In this document: piece by piece, positions 11,689 through 21,127 of the stretch
How positions within the stretch are numbered: position 1 is the first letter of the stretch
Layout of the letters: every line of letters begins with the position of its first letter
Assembly (NCBI RefSeq): GCF_011745365.1
Contig: NW_024468910.1
Location: 1-64,000 of the forward strand
Direction of reading: 5' to 3'
Length of the DNA stretch: 64,000 nt
From: Cryphonectria parasitica EP155
Lineage: Eukaryota > Ascomycota > Sordariomycetes > Diaporthales > Cryphonectriaceae
Made by a program: the position numbers and the translations under genes
The notes under the pieces: generated by a model
The model's input: the letters and a program-made list of their open reading frames with translations, nothing else
Database searches by the model: none
Told to the model about the DNA's origin: nothing

Positions 11689-13401
11689 TTATTCGGGCGG
11701 CGGTGAGGGTAGAGATTGACTGCTAGACCTCTTCATCCTCTTCACCCTCCCGCCCGGCCGAGCGCTGCCAGAACCTACCACGGCCACCTCGCTGCTCCCA
11801 GACGGAGATGGCGCGTCCGACCTCCGCGTCCTCTTGGTCAACCTACTGCCCGAGCCTGAGGAAGAAGGAGGTGGGCCGTCCGACCGCCGCAGCCTGGTAG
11901 CACCAGGACTCTGATCACCACCAGCACCACCGCCGCCGCCGTCGCTGCTCGTCCTTGTCAGCCCGCTGGGGGCCTCGTCGGCCTGCTCCTTGACCTCGTC
12001 AGCCTGCTCCCATACCTCGTCGGCCAGGGCTTCCTGGGCTGTCGGGCGGGCCGCCGGGTCCCATGCTAGCATGGAGAGGATGAGGGCGGCGAGACGCTCG
12101 GGCATGCGGCGCTGGGCGGTTTTTAGGCGCTCGAGGACTGCTGCGTGGTTCTCCCTCGACATGGAGCCCCATCTCCATTGGTCCTCGGGCTCCTCAAAGG
12201 TCATCAGGAAGCAGAGCCCCAGGCTGAATATATCGATGGCGCTGGTATATTCGGCCTGGATCCCCACCTCGGGGGCGGTAAAGGCCGGGGGCCCGAGGGA
12301 GGTGCTTGAGCCTGTGGCACCCCTCTTGGCCTTGCCAAAGTCACAGATCACAGCCGAAGGAGGGGAGACGCGGGGCCAGAAGACAAGCAGGTTCGCTGGG
12401 CTGATATCCCGGTGCATAATACCCATCGCATGCAGATTCCGAGCCCCCTGGAGGACCTGGCGGAAGAGGGCCAGCCTGGTAGCTATGACCATATCGCGCC
12501 AGGGCGCAGAGCGAAAGGTAAAGGGCGCATATGGCATAAGAAGATGCATGCGCTCTGCATTGGTCTGGAAGCACGGCTGGGATGGGTTGTGGTCGCACCA
12601 CGAGCGGAGCAGGGGCAAAATGCCTGCGGCCCCAGCAGGTATGCTCCGGGCGATGTTGACCTCGTTCTCCATGACTGCAAGCTCCTTGGGCTTATTGCCC
12701 TGAACTGTCTTGCAGGCCAGCACGCGCCCAGACTGCCTGTCCACCGTAATATCGACCAGACCAAAGGCGCCATGACCAATAGTCCTATGGTAGACCAGAT
12801 TGTTCTTGAGCACCTGCGAAGGCTTCGGCAGGAGATCGAGCAGGGGCGGCGGATTCCAGTCCTGATATCGTCTCAACATGTGCTGATAGCGGTAAGCTGC
12901 ATATATGCTCTCGTCCTCGACGCAGAATTCGAGCACAAAATGCAGAGAGCCGATGCGGAGGTAGTTGATGGGCATATGAAGAATATGCTCTTCCTTAAAC
13001 TGCAGCTTGACATTCGTATGCCCATCACCGCATAGATAAATGATCGGATTGTCCTGGGACCAGTTCTGCAGCATCAGGGCCCCAGATTGCGGATGGATTG
13101 TGATCTCGCAAAAGATATCCTCTTTGATGCAGCGTGACCTGGACTGGCAGACGGGCAGGTTGACACCTGGTACCAGCTTTCCCACTCTCCAGCCATTATT
13201 TTCCGTAATATCAAGCCTCTCAAATGAGAGGATAAGCTGGTATCTGGGCGCGGGAGCACGGCCGGCAGCATTGCGTGGTGCGGCAAGGGTGACGACCTGA
13301 TCGGGATCCAAGAGCTGCCGGCTAACAAGGGCTGCCAGGTATTTCTGTGCCAGCGGGTTGTCTGGAGTTAGCGTTGCAAAACGAGAAGACGGCGAAGCCA
13401 T
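11689..13401 (-). CDS. FHA-like/Ser-Thr protein kinase, 570 aa
   Basis: One uninterrupted frame encodes 570 residues. Residues about 50-160 form a beta-rich FHA-like region. Residues about 200-450 are a complete protein kinase domain: glycine loop GHGAFG (209-214), Lys231, Glu247, HRD (330-332) with Asn337, DFG (354-356) and APE (376-378), so activity is plausible. A tail from about 465 is low-complexity with Ser/Gly runs and basic patches (KRTRR, KRMKR) that could be nuclear signals. The gene is GC-rich and shows no RIP. It is divergent from the Lys/Arg-rich gene at 13750, with a 348-bp gap. Substrate unknown; long readings on the opposite strand are shadows. Confidence 0.9.
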   Translation of the reverse strand: MASPSSRFATLTPDNPLAQKYLAALVSRQLLDPDQVVTLAAPRNAAGRAPAPRYQLILSFERLDITENNGWRVGKLVPGVNLPVCQSRSRCIKEDIFCEITIHPQSGALMLQNWSQDNPIIYLCGDGHTNVKLQFKEEHILHMPINYLRIGSLHFVLEFCVEDESIYAAYRYQHMLRRYQDWNPPPLLDLLPKPSQVLKNNLVYHRTIGHGAFGLVDITVDRQSGRVLACKTVQGNKPKELAVMENEVNIARSIPAGAAGILPLLRSWCDHNPSQPCFQTNAERMHLLMPYAPFTFRSAPWRDMVIATRLALFRQVLQGARNLHAMGIMHRDISPANLLVFWPRVSPPSAVICDFGKAKRGATGSSTSLGPPAFTAPEVGIQAEYTSAIDIFSLGLCFLMTFEEPEDQWRWGSMSRENHAAVLERLKTAQRRMPERLAALILSMLAWDPAARPTAQEALADEVWEQADEVKEQADEAPSGLTRTSSDGGGGGAGGDQSPGATRLRRSDGPPPSSSGSGSRLTKRTRRSDAPSPSGSSEVAVVGSGSARPGGRVKRMKRSSSQSLPSPPPE

Positions 13402-13749
13402 CGCGAACGACTTGATAATTAGAAAGAAAGGAACTAACTCAGCTGAAGATGAACGCCAAACATGACTGCCGTGTGCATATGTACTACGGGTATTACTTTA
13501 GGGGCTTGGCTTGGAGGGGCGGCACTCATAAAATTGCAGTGGCTGGTTGCTTGCCCCGCACTTATTTATTAATAACAAAAATGCGGGATACAGCGGGTTA
13601 TTGAACTCCACCAATGCTGACCCTCGCCAGAACCTCGCAGCCCATCTCCCATCTTCCATCACCATCGTCCTCATCATCTCGATCATTTTCCCTTCGAATT
13701 GCTTATTATTATTACTCACTTGTTTTCTTGCAACCATCTGCAATCCACC
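13402..13749. promoter_or_regulatory. Shared divergent promoter region
   Basis: The 348 bp between the start codons of the kinase (13401, minus) and the Lys/Arg-rich gene (13750, plus) must hold both promoters. A pyrimidine-rich CATC/CCTC tract occupies about 13620-13745 upstream of the plus-strand gene, and a similar tract precedes its paralogue at 16168. No specific factor site could be assigned. Confidence 0.5.
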
Positions 13750-15024
13750 ATGACATCTTATTGCTCTCCAAGACGCCCCAACGAGACGCAGGACGAGTAC
13801 CGGGTGAGGATCAGAACAGCCCGAGACGCATGGCGCCAGCAGCTGCTTGACGACTACTATAGCAGGCGTGAGTCAAGACTGCTGTCTCCTAATAGCAACG
13901 ATGCCAGCCAGGCGGATATGCCCCAGATGGTTATGCTCGTCGAGAGGGATATCCTGATCGAGTCGGGACAAGCAACACATGAAGACTTCACCAGGCACTC
14001 GCCGCTACGGGACCCAACAATGTGCGACTGGGTTCTGAGCGGCAAGACCCTCAGCGAGGTCAGTTCCCTAGGGAGTTGGGAGCAGCCCGAGTTCCCGGAC
14101 GAGTGGCTCGACGACAGATGGCCCGATGGGAAGCCGCTGAGGCGAAGACGGTCCGAGTTCCCGGACGAGAGGCTGGATGAGAGGCTGGACGACAGCTGGC
14201 CCGAGAAGAAGAAGCCGACGGGCTCGCCGTCCCCGAGAAGCCCAACGCCGCCCGACATACCCGAGGCGGGATCGAGCTCGCTCGCGAACAAGAGGAAGAG
14301 GGGTAGGGACAATGAGGCCGATGAGCAGCAGGCAGAGCCGCGGCAGCCAGCTTCCAAGAGGACGAGAACGAGGAGGAGGACGATTACAGAAGAAGACACA
14401 ACACACAATGGCAGGCCGTCCGCCATGAACAAGAGGAAGAGGGGCGGGGAAGATGATGCCTACGAGAAGCAGGCAGAGCCGCGGCAGCCAGCCTCCAAGA
14501 GGGCGAGAACGAGGAGGACTACAGAAGAAGACACACACAATGGCAGGCCGTCCGCCATGAAGAGGAAGAGAGGGTCCGACGACGAAGAGGCTGCCGGGCA
14601 GACTTCGCCTGACCCGGCGGCGGCGGCGGCGGCCAGGAGAAAGCGGGTCAAATCCGACCTGGAAGAGAAGCCTGCCCCTGTCCAGCCGGCTGGTCTCGCG
14701 TCATCATCATCGTCGGTGGCCCCAGTCACCCGCGCACGCCGCCGCCAGCTCTCAGGGCGTAACGCCCAGCTGTTTCAGCTCGGCCAGCGCGGTCAGCTCA
14801 GCCTACAGGAGGAGCAGGCCCCGGAGGCCGCGGCCGACAGGTCCAAGGGGCGACCTGCCAGCACCACCAAGACACTGCTCAGTGTCAAGGCCAGCAACAC
14901 CACCACCGGTACCAACCATAGCAGTAAGGCCGCCGTCAAGACCAAGGCTAGAAAAACCATCAGCACTGTCACCAAGCCAGAGGGCCGGTCAGGCCGAAGG
15001 GCCCCTGCCAGGAGCAGAACCTGA
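13750..15024 (+). CDS. Lys/Arg-rich nuclear-type protein, paralogue 1 (424 aa)
   Basis: I chose the ATG at 13750 because the aligned residues of the paralogue begin at the same point (16168). The N-terminal 80 residues, with ETQxEY, AWRQQ and SRLLSP motifs, are conserved between the two. A disordered region with repeats follows: acidic WLDD/ERLDD units, and two KRKRG...AEPRQPASKR repeats ending in THNGRPSAM. A conserved block then carries KRVKSDLEEKPAPVQPA and RARRRQLSG, with a basic C terminus. Many basic clusters suggest nuclear or DNA-binding use. No known domain; function not inferred beyond that. Confidence 0.75.
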   Translation: MTSYCSPRRPNETQDEYRVRIRTARDAWRQQLLDDYYSRRESRLLSPNSNDASQADMPQMVMLVERDILIESGQATHEDFTRHSPLRDPTMCDWVLSGKTLSEVSSLGSWEQPEFPDEWLDDRWPDGKPLRRRRSEFPDERLDERLDDSWPEKKKPTGSPSPRSPTPPDIPEAGSSSLANKRKRGRDNEADEQQAEPRQPASKRTRTRRRTITEEDTTHNGRPSAMNKRKRGGEDDAYEKQAEPRQPASKRARTRRTTEEDTHNGRPSAMKRKRGSDDEEAAGQTSPDPAAAAAARRKRVKSDLEEKPAPVQPAGLASSSSSVAPVTRARRRQLSGRNAQLFQLGQRGQLSLQEEQAPEAAADRSKGRPASTTKTLLSVKASNTTTGTNHSSKAAVKTKARKTISTVTKPEGRSGRRAPARSRT

Positions 15025-15089
15025 TTGATACATCTGCCAACAGGACGGAACCGATAGCACAGCACGATGACGGGGCCATCAACACCTAG

Positions 15090-15565
15090 TCATAGGGTCG
15101 GGTGCAGCCAGCGCGACGACTACTTCCAGGCTCAGCAGATGGCGAGTTCGGGTTGTGCTGGTTATCCTGACAGGGTCGGGTGCAGCCAGTCTCTCGATCT
15201 CATCGTCGCAAGCCTTGCAGAGAAGTGAGAAGCAATCCAGGGCTAGCTTTTGGGAGCATCATGTACCGGTTATCCTGACAGGGTCGGGTGCAGCCGGCGA
15301 TGATTACTTCCAGGCTTAGCAGATGGCGAGTTCGGGTTGTGCTGGTTATCCTGACAGGGTCGGGTGCAGCCAGTCTCTCGATCTCATCGTCGCAAGCCCT
15401 TGCAGAGAAGGAGAAGCAGTCCAGGGACCGTCGTGTACCGGTTATCCTGACAGGGTCGGGTGCAGCCGGCGACGACTACTTCCAGGCTCAGCGGATGATG
15501 GCGAGTTCGGGTTGTGCTGGTCATCCTGATAGGGTCGGGTGCAGCCAGTCTCTCGATCTCGTCGC
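15090..15565 (+). repeat. Alternating two-unit tandem repeat
   Basis: The word GGGTCGGGTGCAGCC recurs near 15095, 15174, 15281, 15357, 15451 and 15531. The sequence after it alternates between two types: one with ACTACTTCCAGGCT, the other with CAGTCTCTCGATCTC. The array is therefore three copies of a compound unit of about 180 bp. Open frames across it are by-products of the repeat. Confidence 0.85.
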
Positions 15566-15789
15566 CGTTGTGTGTAACAGTGTCCGGGGCAAGGGTGTTT
15601 GGGTGAGGGTGTTTATGGGCTTGACTTCTGGGTTTTGTATATCGGGTTCGTCCTGTGCAGGTCTGAAATCAGTATCAAGAGTAGTCAACCATGTCGAATC
15701 CTTGTGCTTGCATGTGGATATTGTATAGAGACTTCAAGGATGCGAAGGCGAAACAGCTCGATGATGTAAAGGAGTTGGTGGTCCTTGCT

Positions 15790-15955
15790 GCTGCAGGTTT
15801 AATGAAATCTAAGGAGAAACGGATAGACTGAGCACGTGAAAGTAGCAAGAGTGAGTAAGTGTTGAGATTAAAATCTATCTAAACAAAAGGAAGATCTTCT
15901 AGGTGATCGTACCAAGCTCTGAGAGGGTTAGGATTAAATATGCCCCATTTTTCAC
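15790..15955 (+). repeat. Dispersed repeat D, copy 1
   Basis: About 165 bp are homologous to 31925-32105, in the same orientation. Shared words include AAGATCTTCTA and ATTAAATATGCCCCAT. It lies between the two paralogues, just upstream of the second. No terminal signature identifies its class. Confidence 0.7.
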
Positions 15956-16167
15956 ATGTATGCATAGCGTACAGGGGCTTGAGTGCGGTGGCTGATTAAA
16001 GATGAGCGGATATTGAACTCCATCTCGTGCTTGTCTCCTTAGAACCCAACAGCAGCCCATCTTCCTATCAAATTAATTGCTAATTATCATTATCCACATC
16101 GTCCTTATTGTCTTGAGCATTGCCATCTTGATTGTTCTTATCGTCTTTCTGCAACTATCTCTGCATC

Positions 16168-17505
16168 ATGGCGTTCTGTCACCCCCCAAAGCTCCCCAGC
16201 GAGACGCAGCACGAGTACTCGAAGAGGTGCATGATCGCCCGGGCCGCATGGCGCCAGCAGAAGCTGGACCGCTATAGCAGGCGGAAATCCAGATTGCTGT
16301 CTCCTGATAGCGACGATGCTAATAAGGAAGACTTAACCCAGACGTTATTGCTCGTCGGGGAGGATATCCTGATCGAGTTAGGACAAGCAAGCCGCGAAGA
16401 CTTCATCAGGCAGCCGCGGCAAGAGGAGCCACCAGCTCGCGTCTATGCCGGCAAGACCCTTAGCGAGATCAGTGGTTCCCTGGAGGAACGATCCGAGTTC
16501 TCGGACGAGTGGCTGGACGATAGGAAGCCCCAGAGGCAGAGGGAATCGCCGCTCCCGAGAAGCAAGACGCCCGAGATACCCGCGAACAAGAGGAAGAGGG
16601 GCTGGCACGAGGGACCCGACGAGCAGGCAGCGCAGCCAGACACGAGGAGGAGGATAATCACCAAAGATACACACACTAGCCGGACGGCCAGCCAGTCCGG
16701 GAGGAAGAGGAAGAGGGGGTCTGACCACGAGGCTGCCCGGGAGACCTCGTCCGACCCAGCGGCCAAGAGGAAGCGGGTCAAATCCGACCTGGAAGAGAAG
16801 CCTGCCCCTGTCCAGCCGGCCAGCCTCGCGTCGTCGTCGTCGTCGTTGATAACAGCCCGAGTCACCCGTGCTCGCCGCCGCCAGCTCTCGGGGCTGAATG
16901 CCCGACTGTTGCAGCTCGGCCAGCGCGGTCAGCTCAGCCTGCAGGAGGAGCAGGCCCCGGAGGCACAGGCACAGGAACAGGCACAGGAACAGGCACAGGC
17001 AGAGGCACATGCTCCGAAGGCCGCCACCGACAGGTCCAAGGGGCCGCCTGCCAGCACCAAGACACCGCCCAGGGTCAAGGCCAAGGCCACCACTGCCATC
17101 AATACTCGCAGCAAGGCCAGAAGCGTCAAGACCAGGGCGGGAGATAGCATCGGCGCTACGAGGATCGAGAGCCTCTACGATGATGTTTACCTGCAGTCCT
17201 GGACCCGCGGCGCAGCTCGTCGACACTGGGTTGTTGTTCAGAAGAACGGGAGCATGATCCGGCCGGTTGCTGGCCGCAGTGCAGACGCGCACCTCCGTTC
17301 TGTTCGCGAGCGCGAGCGTGTCTTTTCCAGGGCAAAAGCGTCCGCGGAGGACTCGGTCAAGGCGACGACGGCAGGCCTTGCGGCGACGAGCCTGTGGATG
17401 GAACGAACCCGTTGGGGTATCACATATAACGGCGCCGGGCGGGTTGTCTCCAGCTTCCGGAGGGGCTGCGTCCGCCGAGCCCTCTGCAGGCCGCGTATGT
17501 CCTAG
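16168..17505 (+). CDS. Lys/Arg-rich nuclear-type protein, paralogue 2 (445 aa)
   Basis: This is a tandem paralogue of the gene at 13750, with the same start context and the same order of parts: conserved N terminus, acidic linker, KRKRG clusters, the KRVKSDLEEKPAPVQPA block, RARRRQLSG and a Gln/Glu-rich segment (AQEQAQEQAQ). Only one of the two long internal repeats is present. From about 17130 the C terminus is unlike paralogue 1 and contains several Trp residues, so it may have another origin or be read past a frameshift. Two stretches are almost identical in DNA to paralogue 1. Confidence 0.7.
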   Translation: MAFCHPPKLPSETQHEYSKRCMIARAAWRQQKLDRYSRRKSRLLSPDSDDANKEDLTQTLLLVGEDILIELGQASREDFIRQPRQEEPPARVYAGKTLSEISGSLEERSEFSDEWLDDRKPQRQRESPLPRSKTPEIPANKRKRGWHEGPDEQAAQPDTRRRIITKDTHTSRTASQSGRKRKRGSDHEAARETSSDPAAKRKRVKSDLEEKPAPVQPASLASSSSSLITARVTRARRRQLSGLNARLLQLGQRGQLSLQEEQAPEAQAQEQAQEQAQAEAHAPKAATDRSKGPPASTKTPPRVKAKATTAINTRSKARSVKTRAGDSIGATRIESLYDDVYLQSWTRGAARRHWVVVQKNGSMIRPVAGRSADAHLRSVRERERVFSRAKASAEDSVKATTAGLAATSLWMERTRWGITYNGAGRVVSSFRRGCVRRALCRPRMS

Positions 17506-17792
17506 TACACGGCCCCAGCCCCACGGAATCTGACCTCGTAAGCCCGCTGGAGAGCGAGGTGAGGATCGGGCGCTTGCTGGCGGTCATGGACATTTTACTG
17601 GACCGCTGCGAAGAGGCACTGAAGATATTCTGTAATTCTGGTGTCACCCTGTCCTGGTGGTCTGGTCGTCTGCTGAAAGCGTTTGCTCAGCCTGACGATC
17701 CTTTTCCTCGAGCTGAAGGTTCTGTTGTCATACATTGCAAACCGTCAGGCTATCCCGACCTCGCCGTCAGGCTATTGGCTCTCTATTGTTGA
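17430..17792 (+). pseudogene. Possible broken downstream exon or gene relic
   Basis: A frame different from that of the gene ending at 17505 stays open from 17430 to the stop at 17792. It reads a protein-like stretch (ESEVRIGRLL, DILLDRCEEALKIF). It may be the true C-terminal part of paralogue 2 after a frameshift, or a separate relic. No ATG or splice pair gives a convincing model. Confidence 0.3.
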
Positions 17793-18014
17793 AGCTGTAG
17801 ACATCCTTTCTAGCCTTCCATTGGGTGGCAACGACGATGCATCGCATGCGGCCAGATAGAACGCCAACACGATTGCCACACTCATCAGTGTTCCAAATGC
17901 CTGAGGACATCAGGCTAAATGTCACCTGGAGGAGGTAGCATCCGAAGTAAGCGGACCCATCGGAGTAGGAAGTTCAACACTTGCCTACAGACGGAAAACG
18001 ACTCAGGATTACGT

Positions 18015-18128
18015 AGCTTAGGGTTAGGGTTACAAGGAATGGATATGTTGGATCGGCAACATATCCAACATATCAGGATCAGAAGGATCGACAACATATC
18101 CTAATGAGCCAACATCACCAACACTACT
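18015..18128 (+). repeat. Family A LTR fragment
   Basis: The fragment includes the telomere-like GGGTTAGGGTT (18021-18031) followed by ATATCC/GGATCG repeat words closely matching the LTR at 29820-29920. LTR ends are absent. A family B LTR begins directly to its right. Confidence 0.75.
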
Positions 18129-18130
18129 AA

Positions 18131-18625
18131 TGAACCAGAACTAGGGCGCTGTCGCCCTCGAAAGAAAAAGGGACGAACAGCTGCCGAAGCAATGAGCAAG
18201 GGCTTGTACAACCCAAGCATGCCTATACAGATGAAAATAGCAAACTAAGGCTATACAGGCACAAGAACAGAGTGAAAAACCTATCTTAGATCTATCCAAA
18301 GGATTCAAAATTGAAAAGAAGAGAAAAGAATGCTTTTTTGTTATCTATAGCTAAAGAATTTGAAAAGTGGATAGTATTCTTTATATATATAAGAACTCTT
18401 GATCTACTATATTCTATATCTTATAAACTACTACTCTAGCTATTATAATAATTCTTTTTTAGCAACTTTCTTCTAAAGTTGCAATAAATTCAATAATATG
18501 CTAGATCTGATTAGAGAGAGAAGAAGTAAAAGAAATAAAGAATTTATTGCAAACTGCTAAAGGAAATACTATAAACTAAACTATTCCTTTAATTCAATTC
18601 TTATATTTCTTTCTATTATTTAAGC
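18131..18625 (-). mobile_element. Decayed family B element, 3' end (LTR plus interior)
   Basis: On the minus strand the LTR runs from about 18449 to TGAACC at 18131, with strong G-to-A change in its first half. Bases 18450-18600 match the interior just before the 3' LTR of the fresh element (AACTTTCTTC, AAAGTTGC). The remainder is cut off by family C at 18630. Confidence 0.8.
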
Positions 18626-18629
18626 TATT

Positions 18630-18843
18630 TGTCAGGTGGAAAGGTTGCAAAAGCAATGTGGCGAGGTCTTTTCTCTCTTTCAGGGGCATACAACCAGAAT
18701 AACATTGAGGCCTAAGGAGCTAAGTTCTGCTCAGCAGTGCTGACGTGGCTAGAAAGCTGCTTTATAGCCGCATATTGCTTAGTTATCCGTAATTCAGCTG
18801 GCTTAGCTGGCTCTGAGCCTTGCTGGCACAATCGGCCCTGACA
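18630..18843 (+). repeat. Family C LTR, left copy
   Basis: 214 bp, TGTCAGG...CCTGACA. Nearly identical to 20699-20912; differences are mainly C/T and G/A transitions. Confidence 0.8.
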
Positions 18844-18869
18844 GATTGTCCCCCCTTATCAGGCCTTGT

Positions 18870-19345
18870 CCTCAAGGCCTTTGAGGCTTCCAAGCTTTCG
18901 TTGCTTCCAAGCTTCCGTTGCTCCCAGGCTTCCGTTGCTTCCAGGCTTTCGCTGCTTCCTAGCTGCTCCTATGCCTTCTCAATGCTTCAGGCTCTTAAGA
19001 TCTCTCAGTGCTTCAGGCTTCTTAAAGCTTCTCAAGATCCCTCAGTGCCTCAGGTTTCTCAAAGCCTCTCAAGATCTCTCAGTGCTTCAGGCTTCTCAAA
19101 GCCTCTCAAGATCTCTCAGTGCCTCAGGCTTCTAGGTTACTCAAGGTCTCTCAAGATCTCTCAGTGCCTCAGGCCTTTCAAGGCTTCTCAAGATCTCTCA
19201 GTGCCTCAGGCTTTTAAGCCACTCAAGATCTCTCAAGGTCTCTCAGTGCCTCAGGCTTCTCAAAGCCTCTCAGAGTCTCAGGCTTCTCAAAGCTTCTCAA
19301 GATCTCTCAGTGCCTCAAGCCTCTCAAGGCTTCTCAACCATCTCC
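18870..19345 (+). repeat. Short-period tandem repeat inside family C
   Basis: Words such as CTCAAGATCTCTCAGTGC and CTCAGGCTTCTCAAAGC recur with periods of about 30-40 bp. The long open frames here reflect the repeat (Ser/Leu/Gln-rich) and are not taken as genes. Confidence 0.8.
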
Positions 19346-19749
19346 CTTCTTCTCTTCTAGCTTCATCTCCGAAGCCTGTAAAAAAAAAAATCTCTTTTTA
19401 ATCACATTTCAAATGTAAGTCTTCCGAATGCAATACCCGCACTATATACGCTGCTTAGTTGCTACTCCCTTAGCGCTTTATTCAAGCACTCTTCAGAACT
19501 TAAAGCTGTTTGATATAAATTGCAAGCTTTTTATCAGAAACTTGATTTGCAGCTAAGAAGCTTAGCATTCAGAACAGCATCTCTGCAGCTATAATAAATA
19601 ATTATAGCTTTCTATCTTAAGAATTACTCTCTAGCAACTCTGAAGCTATTGCTATACTTTACTTTACTGCTAAGTATAGAAGAATAATTAGTTTGCAATC
19701 TAATATCTAAGCAACTTCAGTTGCTAAGCAAACACTCCGCTTTAGCTTT

Positions 19750-19995
19750 ATACTCTCGCTTGAATAGCGAAGAGCATACTCTCAAAAACAGAAGATATTC
19801 AGATCTACTGCTTGCTTACTCTGCTCTCTCGCTCGAATAGCAAAGAATATACTCTCGAAAACAGAAGATACTCAGATCTACTGCTTGCTTACTCTGCTCC
19901 CTCGCTCGAATAGCAAAAGATGTACTCTTGAAAACAGAAAATACTCAAATCTGCTGCTTGCTTACTCTGCTTTCTCGCTCGAATAGCGAAGAGCA
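19750..19995 (+). repeat. 73-bp minisatellite inside family C
   Basis: The block starting at CGCTCGAATAGC recurs at 19757, 19830, 19903 and 19976, an exact 73-bp period, with few substitutions. Confidence 0.88.
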
Positions 19996-20001
19996 TACTT
20001 T

Positions 20002-20521
20002 GTTCTAGCTTAGCAACTCGAATGCTCTAAATCTCTTCTGAATACTTCTTGCATGCTGCTTGCATACTGCTTGCTTGCTATTTGCTCTAGCTTAGCAACT
20101 TGAATGCTCTGAATCTCTTCTGAATGCTTCTTGCATGCTGCTTGCATACTGCTTGCTTGCTGTTTGCTCTAGCTTAGCAACTCGAATGCTTTGAATCTCT
20201 TCTGAATGCTTCTCGCATGCTGCTTGCATACTGCTTGCTTGCTATTTGCTTTAGCTTAGCAACTCGAATACTCTGAATCTCTTCTGAATACTTCTCGCAT
20301 GCTGCTTGTATACTGCTTGCTTGCTGTTTGCTCTAGCTTAGTAACTCGAATGCTCTAAATCTCTTCTGAATGCTTCTTGCATGCTGCTTGCATACTGCTT
20401 ACTCGATACTGCTTGCTTGCTATATGCTCTAGCTTAGCAACTCAAATACTCTGAATCTCTTCTGAATGCTTCTTGCACGCTGCTTGCATACTGCTTGCTC
20501 AATACTGCTTGCTCGCTATAT
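20002..20521 (+). repeat. 82-bp minisatellite inside family C
   Basis: Units beginning GCTCTAGCTTAGCAACT start at 20002, 20084, 20166, 20248, 20330 and 20426. The period is exactly 82 bp except for a 14-bp insertion in the fifth unit. Confidence 0.9.
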
Positions 20522-20698
20522 TCAAAGCTCGAAAGCTCGAAAATCGAAGACTTAAAGATCAAAGGCTTGAAGGTTCGAAAAGGATAGTAGTCTGATCATT
20601 TGCTCTGCTCCTGCTCAGTATTAGCGCTGCTCCTAGGGAAAAAAAAAAGATAGAAAGCCTCGCCGGATTACCTTCTTTAAAAGGGCTAGGCTTCAAAC

Positions 20699-20912
20699 TG
20701 TCAGATGGAAAGGTTGCAAAGGCAATGTGGCGAGGTCTTTTCTCTCTTTCAGGGGCATACAACCAGAATAACATTGAGGCCTAAGGAGCTAAGTTCTGCT
20801 CAGCAGTGCTGACGTGGCTAGAAAGCTGCTTTATAGCCGCATATTGCTTAGTCATCCGTAATCCAGCTGGCTTAGCTGGCTCTGAGCCTTGCTGGCACAA
20901 TCGGCCCTGACA
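20699..20912 (+). repeat. Family C LTR, right copy
   Basis: 214 bp, TGTCAGA...CCTGACA; direct repeat of 18630-18843. Confidence 0.8.
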
Positions 20913-21127
20913 CCTAGTCAGCGGAGAATCGTACTTAGCTTGAAAATAATAAGAAAATAAAAGGGGGATACACACCTGTAGAGCTATCTGCCTGCCTTCT
21001 CCAAAAATATATGGATGTTGCCCCGCTCTTCCGAATAAGTTTGAATGAGTTGCATTGCTCTTAAAAGAGCGGGTGAAGGGGATAAGTACAGACACCTGTC
21101 CCAAGCAGATTGATTGCTTAGTCAGCA

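Larger units (their letters stand above)
18630..20912 (+). mobile_element. Small LTR element, family C, with minisatellite interior
   Basis: Two direct 214-bp repeats (18630-18843 and 20699-20912) begin TGTCAG and end CTGACA, a perfect 6-bp inverted terminus, and differ at only a few bases. The 1.86-kb interior has no coding domain and consists largely of tandem repeats, so the element would be non-autonomous. No clear target-site duplication is seen (CTATT left, CCTAG right). Confidence 0.75.

Noticed and set aside
11990..13035. Long plus-strand frames (207-237 codons) over the kinase gene
   Set aside because: They are antisense shadows of a GC-rich gene; the minus strand has all kinase motifs in one 570-residue frame.
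15288..15728. 146-residue frame
   Set aside because: It spans the alternating tandem repeat; the sequence is dictated by the repeat units.
13857..17292. Long minus-strand frames (up to 304 codons) over the two Lys/Arg-rich genes
   Set aside because: They read as Leu/Ser/Gly-rich antisense of Lys/Arg/Asp-rich coding and their starts do not align between paralogues, while the plus-strand starts do.
18820..19401. 193-residue Ser/Leu-rich frame
   Set aside because: It lies wholly in a short-period tandem repeat within the family C element and has no non-repeat content.
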